NCBI GenBank assembly: GCA_963682175.1
Contig: OY821784.1
Location: forward strand, 29,121,621-29,185,620
Length of the DNA: 64,000 nucleotides
Direction of reading: 5' to 3'
Origin: Triglochin maritima
Taxonomy: Eukaryota > Streptophyta > Magnoliopsida > Alismatales > Juncaginaceae
Position numbers and translations under genes: made by a program. Below are positions 24,936-36,504 of this stretch, one piece after another. The notes below the pieces were generated by a model. That model searched no databases. It worked only from the letters and a program-made list of their open reading frames with translations, and was not told where the DNA came from. Each line of letters starts with the position of its first letter. Positions within the stretch are counted from its first letter, which is position 1.

Positions 24936-26140
24936 AATCATCCCTCATGCCTGCTATTCTACAATGAGTTCATCCATCCATCACATCAAGTCACGATCCA
25001 TACACGGAGGTGACACGTCCCGAGCACCCACACTCTTCCACACGGCGGTCCCTGGGTAGGCACGCGTAACGCGCCCAACGTCACCTCCCGGCTTACGCAT
25101 AAGGCGAGGACACAAGTTTCCGTGGACAAAGTTGGCATCCTAAAAGGACCAGGAATTCAGTTCTGTGCACAAACGGTCGACCGAAAGAGGCGATCCGGTC
25201 TACCGTTCCCAAAAAGGTTCGGTCGACCGAAAGTCTGCAACGGTCGAACTCTCTGCGCAAAACCTAAGTCCCAACGGTCGAACAAGAGTCTAAAAAGCGG
25301 TCGACCGATACGTGGTCAAAATCCGGAGTCTATTTAACATCAATTCAATACTAACGGTCGACCGACTCAAGGGGTCCCGATCGACCGAAAACTACTAGGT
25401 CATCCTAGTAGTTCTAAGTCATATAACGGTCGAACACATATAAAGAAACAGTTGAACAAGCATGCATCGTAATCCAGTACACTTAAGTTCCGGTTGAACG
25501 AACACAAGAAACTGGTCGACTGGAACACAACAGGTAACCCCGACCAACCAGCACAATGCACTACCGGTCGACCGCCACAAAGCATCGTCCGACCGGTGTT
25601 GGTTAAAGTCGGGCAAAATACACTTCATCGTTCGACCGCCCGAAGGGATCCGGTCGACCGTTGGTCGTCTACAACCTTGCACCAGCCAAAGATTTACGTC
25701 GTTCACATCGCCGGAGAGGTCTCCGACCTCCCCAACCGACCAACACATCCCTCACATGAGGGTGAACATCAAACCACACTAAGAAGCCGGTATACCTCGA
25801 GAAAACGAAGAAACTGCTGGAGCCTCGCTCGCGCAACGTCGTCTCCGTCACCTCCTCGCGCGCCAACCTCAACACGCCACACGCCTGGATCACTCACCTA
25901 CTCCACCGGAGTCACCTCCTCCGTTGCTGCTCGCCGGACAAGGAAGAGGAAGAGAGTGAGAGAGAGAAACGAATGGAAGAGAGAGAGAGAGAGTTTTCGG
26001 CTTTAAACCACCCCATCCATCACCTCACCACCCCTACTCCATCACCCTACCCCTCATCCACAGTAACCGGCCCCCCTCTTCCTTCCTTTCCCATGCAAAC
26101 CTGCTCCCTAATCACCATTACCCCTAATTGAGTTTAGGGA
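24936..26140. repeat. Unclassified retroelement-like fragment with a CGGTCGACCG palindrome array
   Basis: CGGTCGACCG occurs exactly at 25174-25183, 25220-25229, 25298-25307, 25355-25364, 25565-25574 and 25651-25660, with many half-sites and variants (cggtctaccg, cggtcgaac) between. This is followed by a GC-rich stretch (25680-25930), a GA microsatellite (25950-25998) and C-rich DNA. Open frames at 25419-25748 (minus) and 25494-26006 (plus) overlap each other and match nothing I recognise. The motif also occurs in the copia B LTRs, so this is probably LTR-derived, but no LTR boundary or target duplication was found. Confidence 0.5.
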
Positions 26141-26659
26141 TCTAACAACTTTAAATCTAACTACTCACATATTTAAATCTCAAAAAGATTGCTGTGATTT
26201 TATCTCTGTCTTGACAATCCAAACCAAGGATCTTCCAAGTTGAGCAAGACTGTGTTGGTCTTCTCACAATTTTTAATAAAAACAATGCAATAATATTGCA
26301 CTAATTGATTAAACATTCATTATTGGATTGAATTATTGACTAAAATTGATTAAATTTGACCGTTTATATTCTACTCCTACATAATAAATCCGGATCTACA
26401 AATTTCACTTCTTTGACGTAGAATACCCGCAATTGGGAAACAGATCGCATAACACCCAATAAAGAATGTATTATGGTCACCATTTGGAAGTCACGACGTT
26501 GGAAATGGTCTAATAGTGGACAAGCAATCCTTCACCATCATCAAATGCCAAATTCGCCTATTCAAATAATTAAATGCACAAAATAAAAGCCTAATGTTGT
26601 AGTTAAGACTTTTAAGGTCATCTCTTTCTCTATCTTTTTTCAACCCGCTCACCTTCCAA
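26141..26659 (+). promoter_or_regulatory. Upstream region of the methyltransferase gene
   Basis: AT-rich, no coding frame. A weak TATA-like AAATAAAAG sits at about 26581-26589, and a pyrimidine tract (tctctttctctatctttttt, about 26622-26641), common in plant 5' leaders, lies just before the ATG. The promoter call rests on position only. Confidence 0.3.
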
Positions 26660-27195
26660 ATGAAGGAAGCAACAAATCCAAGGAGAGATTGGATACAAAT
26701 ATTTGCAATCTATGGTGTTGGTGAATGGAGAACCTTAATCCTTCTTCTCCTTCCCTTTACCCTCTCCACAATTCTCTCCATCCTTTCCATCTTCTACTTC
26801 TCAAACGTTATCTCCCTTTTCGCCATTCCTTTCGTTGACTTTTGTCTCATCATTTTCATCTGTATTTGTGCTTCGATATCGCTTTACCTCCTATTCTACA
26901 TCTCGAATATATTTTACTCCTGTTTGAGTCTCTACTGGTCCATGTGTGAGAAGATGGTTGCGTGTGTCGACGATTGGTCGACCGTCCGTAATGCCCTTGA
27001 TGTTGGTTGCGGTCGAGGCGTTCTACTTAATGTTGTAGCCATGCAAATTAAGAAGGCAGGAAGCTTCGGGGCAGTTGTTGGAGTTGATAGCAAGGAAGTT
27101 GCGGTGTCGGCTTTGCGAACTTCGGTTGCCGAGGGAGTGGAGAAGTATGTCACTAGTCGAGAAGGAGATTCGAGAGAGCTTCCTTTCCCTGACAG
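26660..27195 (+). CDS. SAM-dependent methyltransferase with N-terminal membrane segments, exon 1
   Basis: Codes residues 1-178 plus two bases of codon 179. Residues 1-24 are a polar start (MKEATNPRRDWIQIFAIYG). Residues about 25-88 are strongly hydrophobic, probably two or three membrane segments. The class I methyltransferase fold then begins, with the SAM-binding motif ALDVGCGRG at 112-120, an acidic strand end VVGVDS (139-144) and GDSRELPFPD (169-178). The exon ends GACAG with GTACCA as donor. Joined to 34118-34484 it gives a 903-bp open frame of 300 residues with a phase-consistent Arg codon across the junction. It is probably a membrane-anchored small-molecule methyltransferase of the UbiE/Methyltransf_25 type; the substrate cannot be read from sequence. 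This is the only intact host gene seen. Confidence 0.88.
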
Positions 27196-27981
27196 GTACC
27201 ATATATATAGTCATCATTGTCGAACCTATTCTTCTCATCTTCTGCAGTGTTAAAAGTTTTGATGTTCAACATTCGATAATTTTAGGTTTTACATGTTAAG
27301 TTTTACCGATTGGTGTGAAAAGCTTGATTTTCATAAAACTACTTATATATAATCCTTCGGTGCCATCAAAATGTATCAATTTGGTATCTGCCTTTAGAAT
27401 ATTAACCGGTAAGAGTTGAAGTTATTGGATGATTTAAAGCTAATTGTGCACAAGGAAAGCTAGCGCATAGTTGAGGGTACTTTGAAGAAATTATCCAGAA
27501 TGGGAGGTATAGGAGAGAACGAGAGAGGTAGTGCTAAAACAATGTCGTAGCTTTGTATGCTTGATATAGAATCCAATAACGAAAAACCAATACATATGTC
27601 GAGTAAATCGAGTTCATTAACGATAGTAACACAATTAAAATAATAAAACATGCTGAACAAACAACAATCATGGAAAAATAAGATTACATATGATTTGATC
27701 GAATGCAACCGGGTAGTTTACTAGTACATCAAGTATCTCGCATGTCAAAAGTCATAAGTTCAAATCTTAGATGTGGTAATATCCCATAAATTCTATGGAA
27801 TTTCAAACTGCAATGTACTTCCCTTTTTATTGAAAAAAAAGAGATCAGTTAGGATATCTATAGAGGGACAGAGACTCCTTTACAGAAGTTATCGGCAAAA
27901 AGTACTGTATAGAAAGGTTCAACCATTTCCTCAAGGAGAAAATGGCTTCAATTTCGAATACAATAATGCACTTTGGTGTTA

Positions 27982-28364
27982 GGCCATGCTTGCTGTAATC
28001 GAGAGTGTAACCTTAGTCTTAACTTTGAAGATTATAATCATTTCGTAATCCAATTATGGAGGTAATCCAATTGCTTCCCTTTCAAGATAATTTAATTACC
28101 TCATTCGGGTCGTATTTCAATTACACTGCAATGTAATCAAGTCATTTCAAATTACTCAAATATTGTCAGATATTCAAAACTCAACATCGATCATGTCAAA
28201 AGTGCATCGGAGCTTTGGTGATTAACATTTTCAGGAACTTATAAAATTTATTTTTTGAATTACATTGCAGTTCCTGAGAAGAATTACCACGTTACCAAAC
28301 AATACAATCTGATTAATGGGAATCTAATTCCACGTAATCTAATTATAGTGAAAGAAGCATGACC
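27982..28364. mobile_element. Tourist-like (PIF/Harbinger) MITE 1
   Basis: 383 bp starting GGCCATGCTTGC and ending GAAGCATGACC, imperfect inverted ends, flanked by TTA (27979-27981 and 28365-28367). TTA target duplications and GGCC-type ends are hallmarks of Tourist-like MITEs. The interior is made of TAATCCAATTAC-type repeats. Confidence 0.75.
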
Positions 28365-28367
28365 TTA

Positions 28368-28878
28368 GGCCTTGCTTGGATTCCATGGAATCAATTAATT
28401 ACATGTAATTAGATTACATTCTAAGAAATGGAATTCCATGTAATCAAATTACATCATTTTGTAACATTGTAATCAACACATGAATCACAATGTATTTCAA
28501 AAACTTAATTTTTTATTTGTTAGATCCAATAAATATCGAAAAATATTGTCGGAGCTCCAGCACACTATCGGTAAGATCGAAATTGAATTTGACGATGTAA
28601 CAATGTTTGATTTATATGAAATGAATTCATTTTTCTCACTGGTGATCGTCATGGTATCCATAGTGTTGTATTTTTTGAGTTGATTACATTGCAATGTAAT
28701 TGGATTACGATCTCCAACGATGTAATCCAATTACCTTGAGATGTGTTAATTGGATTACCTTGGTAATTAGATTATGGAATGATTACAACATTTAATTTTC
28801 TCAACCAAGTAGTAGAATGTAATCTATCATGTAATTTGATTACATTACACCCTTAATTACAGTGAATCAAGCATAACC
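28368..28878. mobile_element. Tourist-like (PIF/Harbinger) MITE 2
   Basis: 511 bp starting GGCCTTGCTTGGATTCC and ending CAAGCATAACC, flanked by TTA (28365-28367 and 28879-28881). It abuts MITE 1, sharing the TTA between them. The ends are related to MITE 1 and the interior carries the same ATTACATTGCAATGTAAT-like motifs, so both are one family. Confidence 0.78.
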
Positions 28879-29947
28879 TTAGTCAACTTTGAAAGCGGAA
28901 CATGACCTAGAAAAAAATAACACGCCCACCTCCTAGTTCGAATGGGTTGATCGAAGGGGTAGGAACTAGGAACCCTAGAAAGGTTTCTATGTTCTTTTCG
29001 TTTTGAATTGAGTGAGTGACTAATATTAATGTTGAGAGTAGATGAAGCTCAATCATGGCCAAGCCTTAAAAATAGTTACATGCTCACATGAGCTTATTGG
29101 AGCAATGTGAGATGGAGTCTGAGGAATGTTGAAGAGAATATCTTGAGTACTAAGACATAAGGTCACTACAAATACAAGTAATTAAACTTTGATATTATGA
29201 TTATGTTATACTCCATTTCATACTCCATTTCGAGCATGTACATGCACATCCCCAATGTAGCTCTGGTAGGCGAGTATGGCCATTTTACTGTGCGCATGTG
29301 TGTTTACTCACTGCCATTCACCCTCAAGCCGAGAAGATACCCAAGGATAAATAGATTATGTCTAACTTATTGACTCCATCAATGTGAGAATAAAAGTAGG
29401 AGAGTAACTGCCATCTTATTTTGTCGTTAAGCTACTAGTAATCAAAATAAGTAGTGAATATTATGATTTCTTGTTCACGGGATCAAAAGCCCTATAGAAG
29501 CTTAACAGACATGATCTAGCAGATAGAAGAGATAAGGATAGAGAGAGAAAAAATGATAGAGGCTTTGCAGAGAATAGGAGGCGGAATGAACTATTAAGAC
29601 ATTGGAAAGAGAATAACATATTAGAGATATAGGGGAGAGAAAGACGATGGAAACTTGAGAGAGATCAAAGAAAAACTTAAGAGAGAGAAGAGAGAAATTT
29701 TGGATAGCAAGACGGCAGAGAAAAGGAAACGAGTGAAAATAAGAGAAAAGTAGAAAACAAAGAGAAGATAAGTTTTTCTTAATTCTTTGGATAAAATCTT
29801 AAAGAAAGAAAAAGAATCATGCAGCTGAAGTAGCATTACGTTGTATTGTACTAACACAAATCATTTCAACGGTTAGAAAGAAGTTATTCGGTGGATAGTT
29901 TGAACTCATGCAACTTTCTTTAATAGTTAGATTCTGAAAGGGCAATT

Positions 29948-31776
29948 TGTTAAAACGTTTCAAATACCGAACGTAGGGGCAAGCAAAATTCGGTTCGGTT
30001 CGGGTGCCCGGACCAAACCGGACCGACTTTTTTCGGTCCGGTAGACCACAAGAATTCGGTTTTCGGTCCGGTTCGGTCCGGTTACAAACTGAAATTTTAA
30101 GGGTTAAATTCGGGTGGTGGACCGAACCGGACTGAACCAAATTTATTCAGTCCGGTGTTCCGAAAAGTTCGGTCTTCGGTCCGGTCCCGGACCGAAGCTC
30201 ACCCCTAACCGCAAGTGCACGGTCGCGATGAAGCAGTGACAAGTACGGGTCGATCCACGAGGAGGTGAGTAACATCTGATTTGTCCGAAATCAAGTGACG
30301 GAAAAAGGGGAAATATATTTGATTATGCTAAGCTAAATTACCATAAACTAGTAAGTAACAAATGTAAATGAAAGCAACTAACAATTGATTAAAACTAAAC
30401 TAAAAAGCTAACAAATAGATTGAAATTCAGGAAGAAAAATCCCTAAGGGGTGGAGTGTGTGCACATATGAAGTGAAATAAGTGATGAATGACGCATGTAA
30501 GCATGTATGTGTGTGTTTTCATGTATAGGAAGTGTCTAAATATATATAACAAAACATATCAATCTATTGACAAAACGTATCGACAATTATTACTTAATTA
30601 TCATAAGATTATGCTCAGCATGAGAAGTGTCTAAAAATATGACAAGACTCATCAAAAACCATAAACTCATGTGAAGAACAAAGCTAAGCATGGGGGTGTC
30701 TAAATCTTATGGCAAAACACATCAAAACAAAGTTTCTTCAATCAATCAAGCAAACAACCACAAATACTTAATTAACATGTAACATATTGAACATGAAATT
30801 TCAGTCAATTAACATGAGAAAACTAAGCACGAGAAGTGTCTAAAGCTTATGACAAAACTCATCAAAATCCCCCAACATATAAATGATTAAAATACCTTAA
30901 TGAACAAACAAACATGCAAGTTTACACAATCTAAAATTCATCAAACATCCAAACATCACAACATATATGTACATGATCTCCACCCCCGAAATGGGGATGA
31001 AACAACTCACTAATCATTACACTAACTATTATGTTAAGAGAGAAAAATATATTAGCTAAGTCTACTAAGATTAACGAAACAAAATTAAGCTAAGCATGCA
31101 AGAAGATAAAAGATACAACATTAAACTAACAAAAAATTCTTTTATTAAATGACTCACATTATAAGCAGCATCTCCCTACTTGAGTTTTTGCTTCAAGGCT
31201 TGACTCTAAGTAGATGGATTGACCACTAAGCATGTAGTAGATTATAATGGAAGATGAAGAGTTCTATTTATAGTCATAGAAAATGGTAGTCGGGGACAAT
31301 CCCCCAATGTGGGACTAATGAAACTACTACCAATGGATAAACACAACATAATAAATAACCACGAGCAGCCGAATTGAAATTGGACCAAAATAGGCCTCCA
31401 ATTGGCGGTCATTTTTTGTCTGATTTGCTCTAGATTTGTATATCTTCTTTAATGCTTCAATTTATTACGTGTGGTGCACCCGGATCGGTTGTTTGAATAT
31501 TGGTCCGAATCTAATTGTCAAAATACTCCTCATGATGATGTAGAGTTTCTTGATTTTCTCATTGGTCCTTTTGGTTTACATCCGGGTACTTTTCTCTTGC
31601 ATTTCAGTCCATAAATCTCACAATTCAGTCATTTCTCTTACTCTTAGGTCCTTTTTGTCTCTTCTTCTCACTTGTTTTATTCCTGAAATTTAAACATAAA
31701 ATTCGTTAGGTATCATTGCTTCGGTTAAAAATAAAGGATATAAGACACACATATATGCATGATATGATGTCAATCA
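29948..31776 (-). mobile_element. Athila/Tat-like solo LTR (family A) in the intron
   Basis: A single LTR with the perfect 5-bp repeat CAATT on both sides (29943-29947 and 31777-31781) and no internal region, so it is a product of LTR-LTR recombination. On the plus strand it starts TGTTAAAACG and ends GATGTCAATCA, the reverse complement of the family A start TGATTGACATC. The TATA box (CTATAAATAG, minus strand) is at 31264-31273. About 33 bp upstream of it in the element is the GGGGGATTGTCCCC hairpin (31291-31305). Four copies of the repeated hairpin motif lie at 30524-30560, 30619-30653, 30689-30723 and 30829-30863. A hAT MITE sits in its U5 end. Confidence 0.92.
29974..30207. mobile_element. 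hAT-type MITE nested in the solo LTR
   Basis: 234 bp starting TAGGGGCAAGC and ending GCTCACCCCTA, filled with CGGTTCGG and CCGGACCG motifs. The flanks are ACCGAACG (29966-29973) and ACCGCAAG (30208-30215), 6 of 8 matching. ACCGCAAG is the normal sequence of family A LTRs at this place, so the right copy is original and the left has mutated. It inserted after the LTR. Confidence 0.82.
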
Positions 31777-31971
31777 CAATTTTACGCAAAACTTCTTCGA
31801 AGCTATATACTTTTGGTCTACAATTTCTCCAATTCACGCCTATATGTTAAATTATGAGAAATTAATTAATTGCATCTAAAATTACTTCAAAGGGTGTTAA
31901 CGGGACAAAGATTCATGAAAAGACAATACAGAAATATGAGAGTATACAAGTAAGAGAGAGAGATAACAGGC

Positions 31972-32377
31972 TGTTAAAAATTATGTAATTTGTAATCCCT
32001 AAAATTATCTAAAGAAAAATAGAAATATGTAGATAATTCCAGAAGTTTCTATAATATTTTAAAATAGAGTAGAATACTCTAGAATCATGAGAAAGCTTAA
32101 CTTTCCATAGATTTTTAGAAAGATCCATAAATATTTAGAATTTGTATATTCTGGAATTAGATATTCTTAGAATGATTCAAATTATAGACTATTCCATTGA
32201 GTCCTGTAAATAGGAGATGAATCTCATTTGTAGGGCATTCATCCAAGAGTCATCCAAGTCAAGTGTTGTCTAAGTCTTTTTTGATTAAAGTCTTGTAAGT
32301 TCTTCCATTTTGTAATCAAATCATTTCCTCTTGAAAATCTAATCTCATGGGTCTAATCGCTTCTACTTGCCCCAACA
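31972..32377. mobile_element. Small copia-like solo LTR
   Basis: A 406-bp segment starting TGTTA and ending CAACA, flanked by CAGGC (31967-31971) and TAGGC (32378-32382), 4 of 5 matching. The interior is AT-rich with no coding frame. The ends and size fit a solo copia LTR; family and orientation are not certain. Confidence 0.6.
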
Positions 32378-32739
32378 TAGGCTAGACTCTGTGAGGAATG
32401 CTGATTACCAAAACTCTTCTGCTGCATACTCAATCCCCACCAAAATTCCTTCTCCATCACACTTCACCAAGCATTTCATCTTAGCCGACTTCCTCAAGCA
32501 TTGCTCTTCTCGCTCCTCTTTAAAAACAACAAGCTCAACACAATTCTCAAAGCTTTTGACATCTGGATTGGCCTTAGACACACCAACAAGAAGTGTCGAT
32601 GCAAGCCCTCGCCGACCCACAATGTCCGTCACTCCTCCGAAATCCCCGGCCAATAATATGGCAAAAGTGCACTGTTCTGGTTCAAAAAGAACCCCTGCTC
32701 TCTTGCTAACTCCCTCCCACATTTATTCAACATCTGTTC

Positions 32740-33367
32740 GGATTGGTATGCCTCAACTACTGACGTTGCAAGCACACCAACCTCGATCATTTTGAATAGA
32801 TGGAATTTACATTTAGCATCGTACGTAGATCTAGTAAGTATCTTCGATGCAATCCATAATAACAGATGTTGTCTTCTACAACATAACTTTGAAGACAAAC
32901 CCTTATGCCTCATCTTTCAGAATAATACATATTTTGTCAAATCATTGTACTATTTCATAACCATTGGCGGCACTAAATTCAAGCCATGGAAATTAATATG
33001 GAAAAATAATCGCCCTTCGAAAATAAGAATCTTTGTCTGGTCAGTCATTAAAATCCTAACCTTTGACAATATTATCAAAAAAGGTTTCAGTGGTCTGAGT
33101 CACTTCTCCCTCTCTAAAAGCGAATGTGAATTCGTAAACCATATCTTCTCAGAATGCATGATTACCGTCTTAAATAAAATGTTGGCCCCTATAATGCCAT
33201 CTCATTCAGTAGCCCCCATGACCTTTTTTACACTCACGGTCTGGTTTCGCAAAAGCTTGGGCATCCCACTTGGGTTATACTATTCTATTCCTACTTCTGC
33301 ACTATCTGGCGAACTAAGAACAATTGTGTTTTCCGAGCTACCACTCCCTCTTACAAGCTCATTGTGA
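32740..33367 (+). pseudogene. L1-type LINE, zinc-binding (zf-RVT) 3' region
   Basis: The frame matches the domain at the C-terminus of plant L1-type LINE reverse transcriptases: YFVKSLYYF, WKLIWKNNRPSKIRIFVW, LTFDNIIKKG, then CEFVNHIFSEC. The usual C-x2-C before this is lost (SHFSLSK), so the domain is decayed. The LINE tail seems to run to about 33615 (aattaataaaatttt). Upstream 32383-32740 may belong to the same element but has no clear match. This is a 5'-truncated insertion, normal for LINEs. Confidence 0.7.
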
Positions 33368-33985
33368 GTCCTCTGCTTCAACGCCCCATTGTGGATCTCC
33401 GTGCTCCGGAATGATCGGTCACCTAGTCTATCCTTTGAAGATGAGTCAACAAAGATTCGCCTAGCAATTGGATCCTAGTTCTTCACTAGGCACCATTAGT
33501 ATCTTATGTTTTATTTTGTATCTCTCTCCTGTATGACATACAATGTGCATGCTTGCTTTGTAATTAACAATGGCTTATGTGTTGACATTCGTCAATGAAT
33601 TAATAAAATTTTAAAAGCTTTTAAAAGAGTGAGAGAGAATTTAAATATTAAAGCTTAACAAAAAAATATAGGTACTCAAACAATAAGAAGTGGAGACAAA
33701 AAAATAAACCTCAATTAATATTAAAAGATTCAATTAAAGATATGAGAGTTAGTTTTTTTTAATTTAAAGTTTTGAGATAAATTAAGTTTTGCAAACCACC
33801 TTATTTGTGTGCGTGAGAAGATAAGTGAAATGAATTGCAAATTTAATCTTTTTTTATTTGCAAACCCCACTAGTATGCATAAACGAAACCATGAAATATA
33901 TCACATTAAAAGCTATTGACATCATTAGTAGCTATGAAAATTCCAGTACAATATCTGAAGGATAGACTTACTGGTTTATCTACAC

Positions 33986-34106
33986 GAGAACAACCTAATC
34001 CAATAGTTAACATGTAACTTTACGTTTTTCTCATCTAATTATCTTTTTGAGAACAACCAAATCTGATAGTTAACAAGTAACTTTACGTTTTTCACACCTA
34101 ATTATC
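33986..34106 (+). repeat. 63-bp tandem duplication next to the 3' splice site
   Basis: 33986-34043 and 34049-34106 are near copies, each carrying AACTTTACGTTTTTC and CTAATTATC, at a 63-bp period. The second copy ends 11 bp before the AG at 34116-34117, so the polypyrimidine and branch region is present twice. Confidence 0.85.
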
Positions 34107-34117
34107 GATTCAAACAG

Positions 34118-34484
34118 GTACTTCGATGTGGTGGTGTCAGCATTGCACCTAAGCGGGATAGGAAAAGAAACCAAGGAGAAAGCAAGAAGCTCGAAATCGA
34201 CGGCGGAAGCAGAGAGGGAGAAGGCCATGGAGGAGATGGTGAGGGTGCTAAGGCCGGGCGGGACCGGAGTTATTTGGGATTTAGTCCTTGTCCCTAAGTA
34301 TGCGAAGATATTCATGGATATGGGAATGGAAGAAGTTGAGGTATCCGAGCAGATTAGAGCATATATGGTTAGTAGCCAGATCGTAACATTTAGAAAGCCG
34401 AAGAGAAGAGAAACGGAATCAGACCAGGATGATGAAGTTGTGGGACAACAATACTCGCTACGCCAAAGGGTTAACATTAACTAG
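34118..34484 (+). CDS. SAM-dependent methyltransferase, exon 2
   Basis: Codes the last base of codon 179 to residue 300 and the TAG at 34482-34484. It opens with YFDVVVSALHLSGIG (180-194), directly continuing the PFPD-R of exon 1 as in UbiE-like methyltransferases. An Ala/Glu/Lys-rich helix follows (about 196-220), then the conserved RVLRPGGTGVIWD (221-233), a strand/helix segment to about 270 and a basic-acidic tail. The split places the intron between the fourth and fifth strands of the fold. The reading frame is clean, and no other frame here is plausible. The short flank to 34902 has no gene. Confidence 0.88.
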
Positions 34485-34902
34485 TAGCAACGGGTTGTTA
34501 TCTATTATATATAGACTTGTGATGTTTAGTTTCATCACCATCTTATGAGATCAATTGTAATATATCTGACTGATCAAGGTGAGGGGAACGTGAAGATATT
34601 GTTGGTTTCCACTCATGAGATTATGTTATTTGTAAGATTCAAGATCTCGAATGTGATTTTGCTTACTAAGGGCGGAACATATTGTAGTTGAATGAGTGTG
34701 ATTTTGCTTACTAAGAGCTGGAATATATTGTAGTTGAATTTGACATGATGCTTCCGTAATTAGTAATTTGAGGTTTGAAATTCCATTTTATCATTATAGA
34801 AATTTCCGCTCAAGATTCTCTCAATTTCGGAAGCATAAATGAATTCCACCGGAGCTAATTCTATCTCTTACACTTTTTTTATTTACTTTCCTACCCCCAC
34901 CT
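34485..34902. other. 3' flank of the methyltransferase gene
   Basis: AT-rich, no coding frame. A possible polyadenylation context (TGTAATATAT) lies at about 34556. A repeated phrase (gtgattttgcttactaagg / gtgattttgcttactaaga) occurs at 34652 and 34709. The region ends where copia copy B4 begins. Confidence 0.4.
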
Positions 34903-35018
34903 TTCCATTTCTTCTTAAAAGGTCGAGGGATCATCGGTATCTAGTACAATGATCTCATGAAGTCCCAAATACATATCGGGTTTCTTCCTTTCCCTCGTTG
35001 ACCTTCTAAGTTCTTTTG

Positions 35019-36480
35019 TTATACGTGTACTTCTCGAACTTCTTCCACAATTTCTTGCAAAATTGGTTTGTGTTCGATTCTCGAACGTACATTAGGTGGG
35101 GAAGACTGAGTTTCTCTCACAATTGCTTGCGAGAGTCTCTCACTCACGCTCCCACTGACCAAAGGAACCTCGGTTGGGCCTTCATGATCTTGAATGTCAC
35201 CATTCATATCACGATCTTGTAAAATATATTGAGTCTCCTCAAGCACAACTCTACTCCCACTACTTTTTATTCTTTCCAGAAATTCCTTTTCTAGAAATAC
35301 GACATCCCTCTCTACAATCACTCGATTTGAGGTTATATGCCAAAAGTAGTACCCTCTTGTCTCACGAGGATAACCTATAAAGAAGCACTTATCCACTTTT
35401 GGTTGAAGTTTGGTCGACATCAATCTCTTGACGTAGGCCTCGCAACCCCAAATCTTGAGAAAAATGAGCTTAGGTGTTTTACCACTCCATATCTCATAAG
35501 GCGTTTTCTCTACGGATTTGGATGAAACATTATTTAGTGTGTAAGCCGCAACTTCTAGTGCATAACTCCAAAAGTAAAGCGACAATTCAGCTTGACTCAT
35601 CATTGATCGAACCATGTCGAGTAATGTCTTATTCCTCCTTTCGGATACCCCATTTCACTGAGGTGCACCGGGAGGGGTGAGCTGTGGTACAATACTACAC
35701 TCCTTTAGGAATGAGTCAAATTCGGTACTTAAGTACTCACCTCCACGATCCGTTCGTAAAGACTTGATTTTCTTGTTGAGTTGGTTATCTACTTCATTCT
35801 TGAATTCCTTGAACTTGTCAAAGGGTTCACTTTTGATTCTCATTAGATAAATATAGCCATAATGACGATAGTCATCCGTGAACGTAATGAAGTACCTGAA
35901 ACCGTCTCTCGCACTAGTACTCATCAGACCACATACATCGGAATGTATCAAATCCAACAAGTCATTTGCTCTCGGTCCTTTCTTTTTGAAAGGCCTCCTG
36001 GTCATTTTGCCCATTAGACAAGGTTATCACGTCTCCAATGATTTAAAATCAAGTTGACCAAGAAGGTTAGCTTCTTGCAATTTCTTGATGCGTTTCATTT
36101 ATGTGACCAAGACGATAGTGCCACAAGAGTGTATCATTCACGTGAGTAGTTTTAAGTCTTTTGTTATTGATGTTTAAGATTTGTTTATTATTCAATTCAA
36201 GCAAATAGAGACCATTCCTCACGAATGCATTTGCATAGAAAATACCATTCTTCGATATAGACAAGCAAGAATTTGAATTATTTATATTAAAATTATTCAT
36301 ATTCAAACATGATACAGAAATAATATTTTTGCTAATCGAAGGCACATAATAAACGTTCTTTAAACATAAATTTAAACCACTAGATAATTGACGCTCCACA
36401 GAACCTTGTGCAATCGTAGCAACTCTCACACAATTTCCGACCTTCAAAATCATCTCGTTCTTTACAAGATCTGATATCAA
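35019..36480 (-). pseudogene. Copia B4 GAG-pre-integrase and integrase (frameshifted)
   Basis: Three minus-strand pieces: 36480-36067 with YYVPSISKNIISVS and WHYRLGHIN; 36014-35655 with HSDVCGLM, FTDDYRHYGYIYL and SLRTDRGGEYLS; and 35615-35019 with FWSYALEVAAYTLNN and FFIGYPRETRGYYFWH. They are in different frames; the breaks lie near 36070 and 35650. Both catalytic Asp contexts are readable, and the ERRNKTLLDM block sits across the second break. Confidence 0.82.
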
Positions 36481-36504
36481 TTACCCAATCATGGACATAG
36501 GTGG

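Larger units (their letters stand above)
27196..34117 (+). other. 6.9-kb intron of the methyltransferase gene, filled with transposable elements
   Basis: Bounded by GT (27196) and AG (34117). Its insertions are two Tourist-like MITEs, an Athila/Tat-like solo LTR with a nested hAT MITE, a copia-like solo LTR and a LINE 3' end, each called separately. The remaining stretches (27196-27978, 28882-29942, 33380-33985) are AT-rich with no coding frame. 29520-29800 is rich in GA. The acceptor is preceded by a 63-bp tandem duplication. Confidence 0.85.

Noticed and set aside
25165..25660. CGGTCGACCG repeats looked at first like a CRISPR-type array
   Set aside because: Spacing is irregular, the repeat is only 10 bp, the context is plant LTR-like DNA and no cas genes exist here.
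25494..26006. 170-codon open frame
   Set aside because: It overlaps an opposite-strand frame, spans the palindrome array and GA repeat, and resembles no protein I know; GC-rich DNA keeps frames open by chance.
27716..27800. Possible SINE with a box B-like AGTTCAAATCTT
   Set aside because: Box A is not convincing and no tail or target duplication was found.
32367..32795. 142-codon open frame with Ser/Thr/Pro-rich product
   Set aside because: It starts inside the end of the copia-like solo LTR, so its beginning is an artefact of the insertion.
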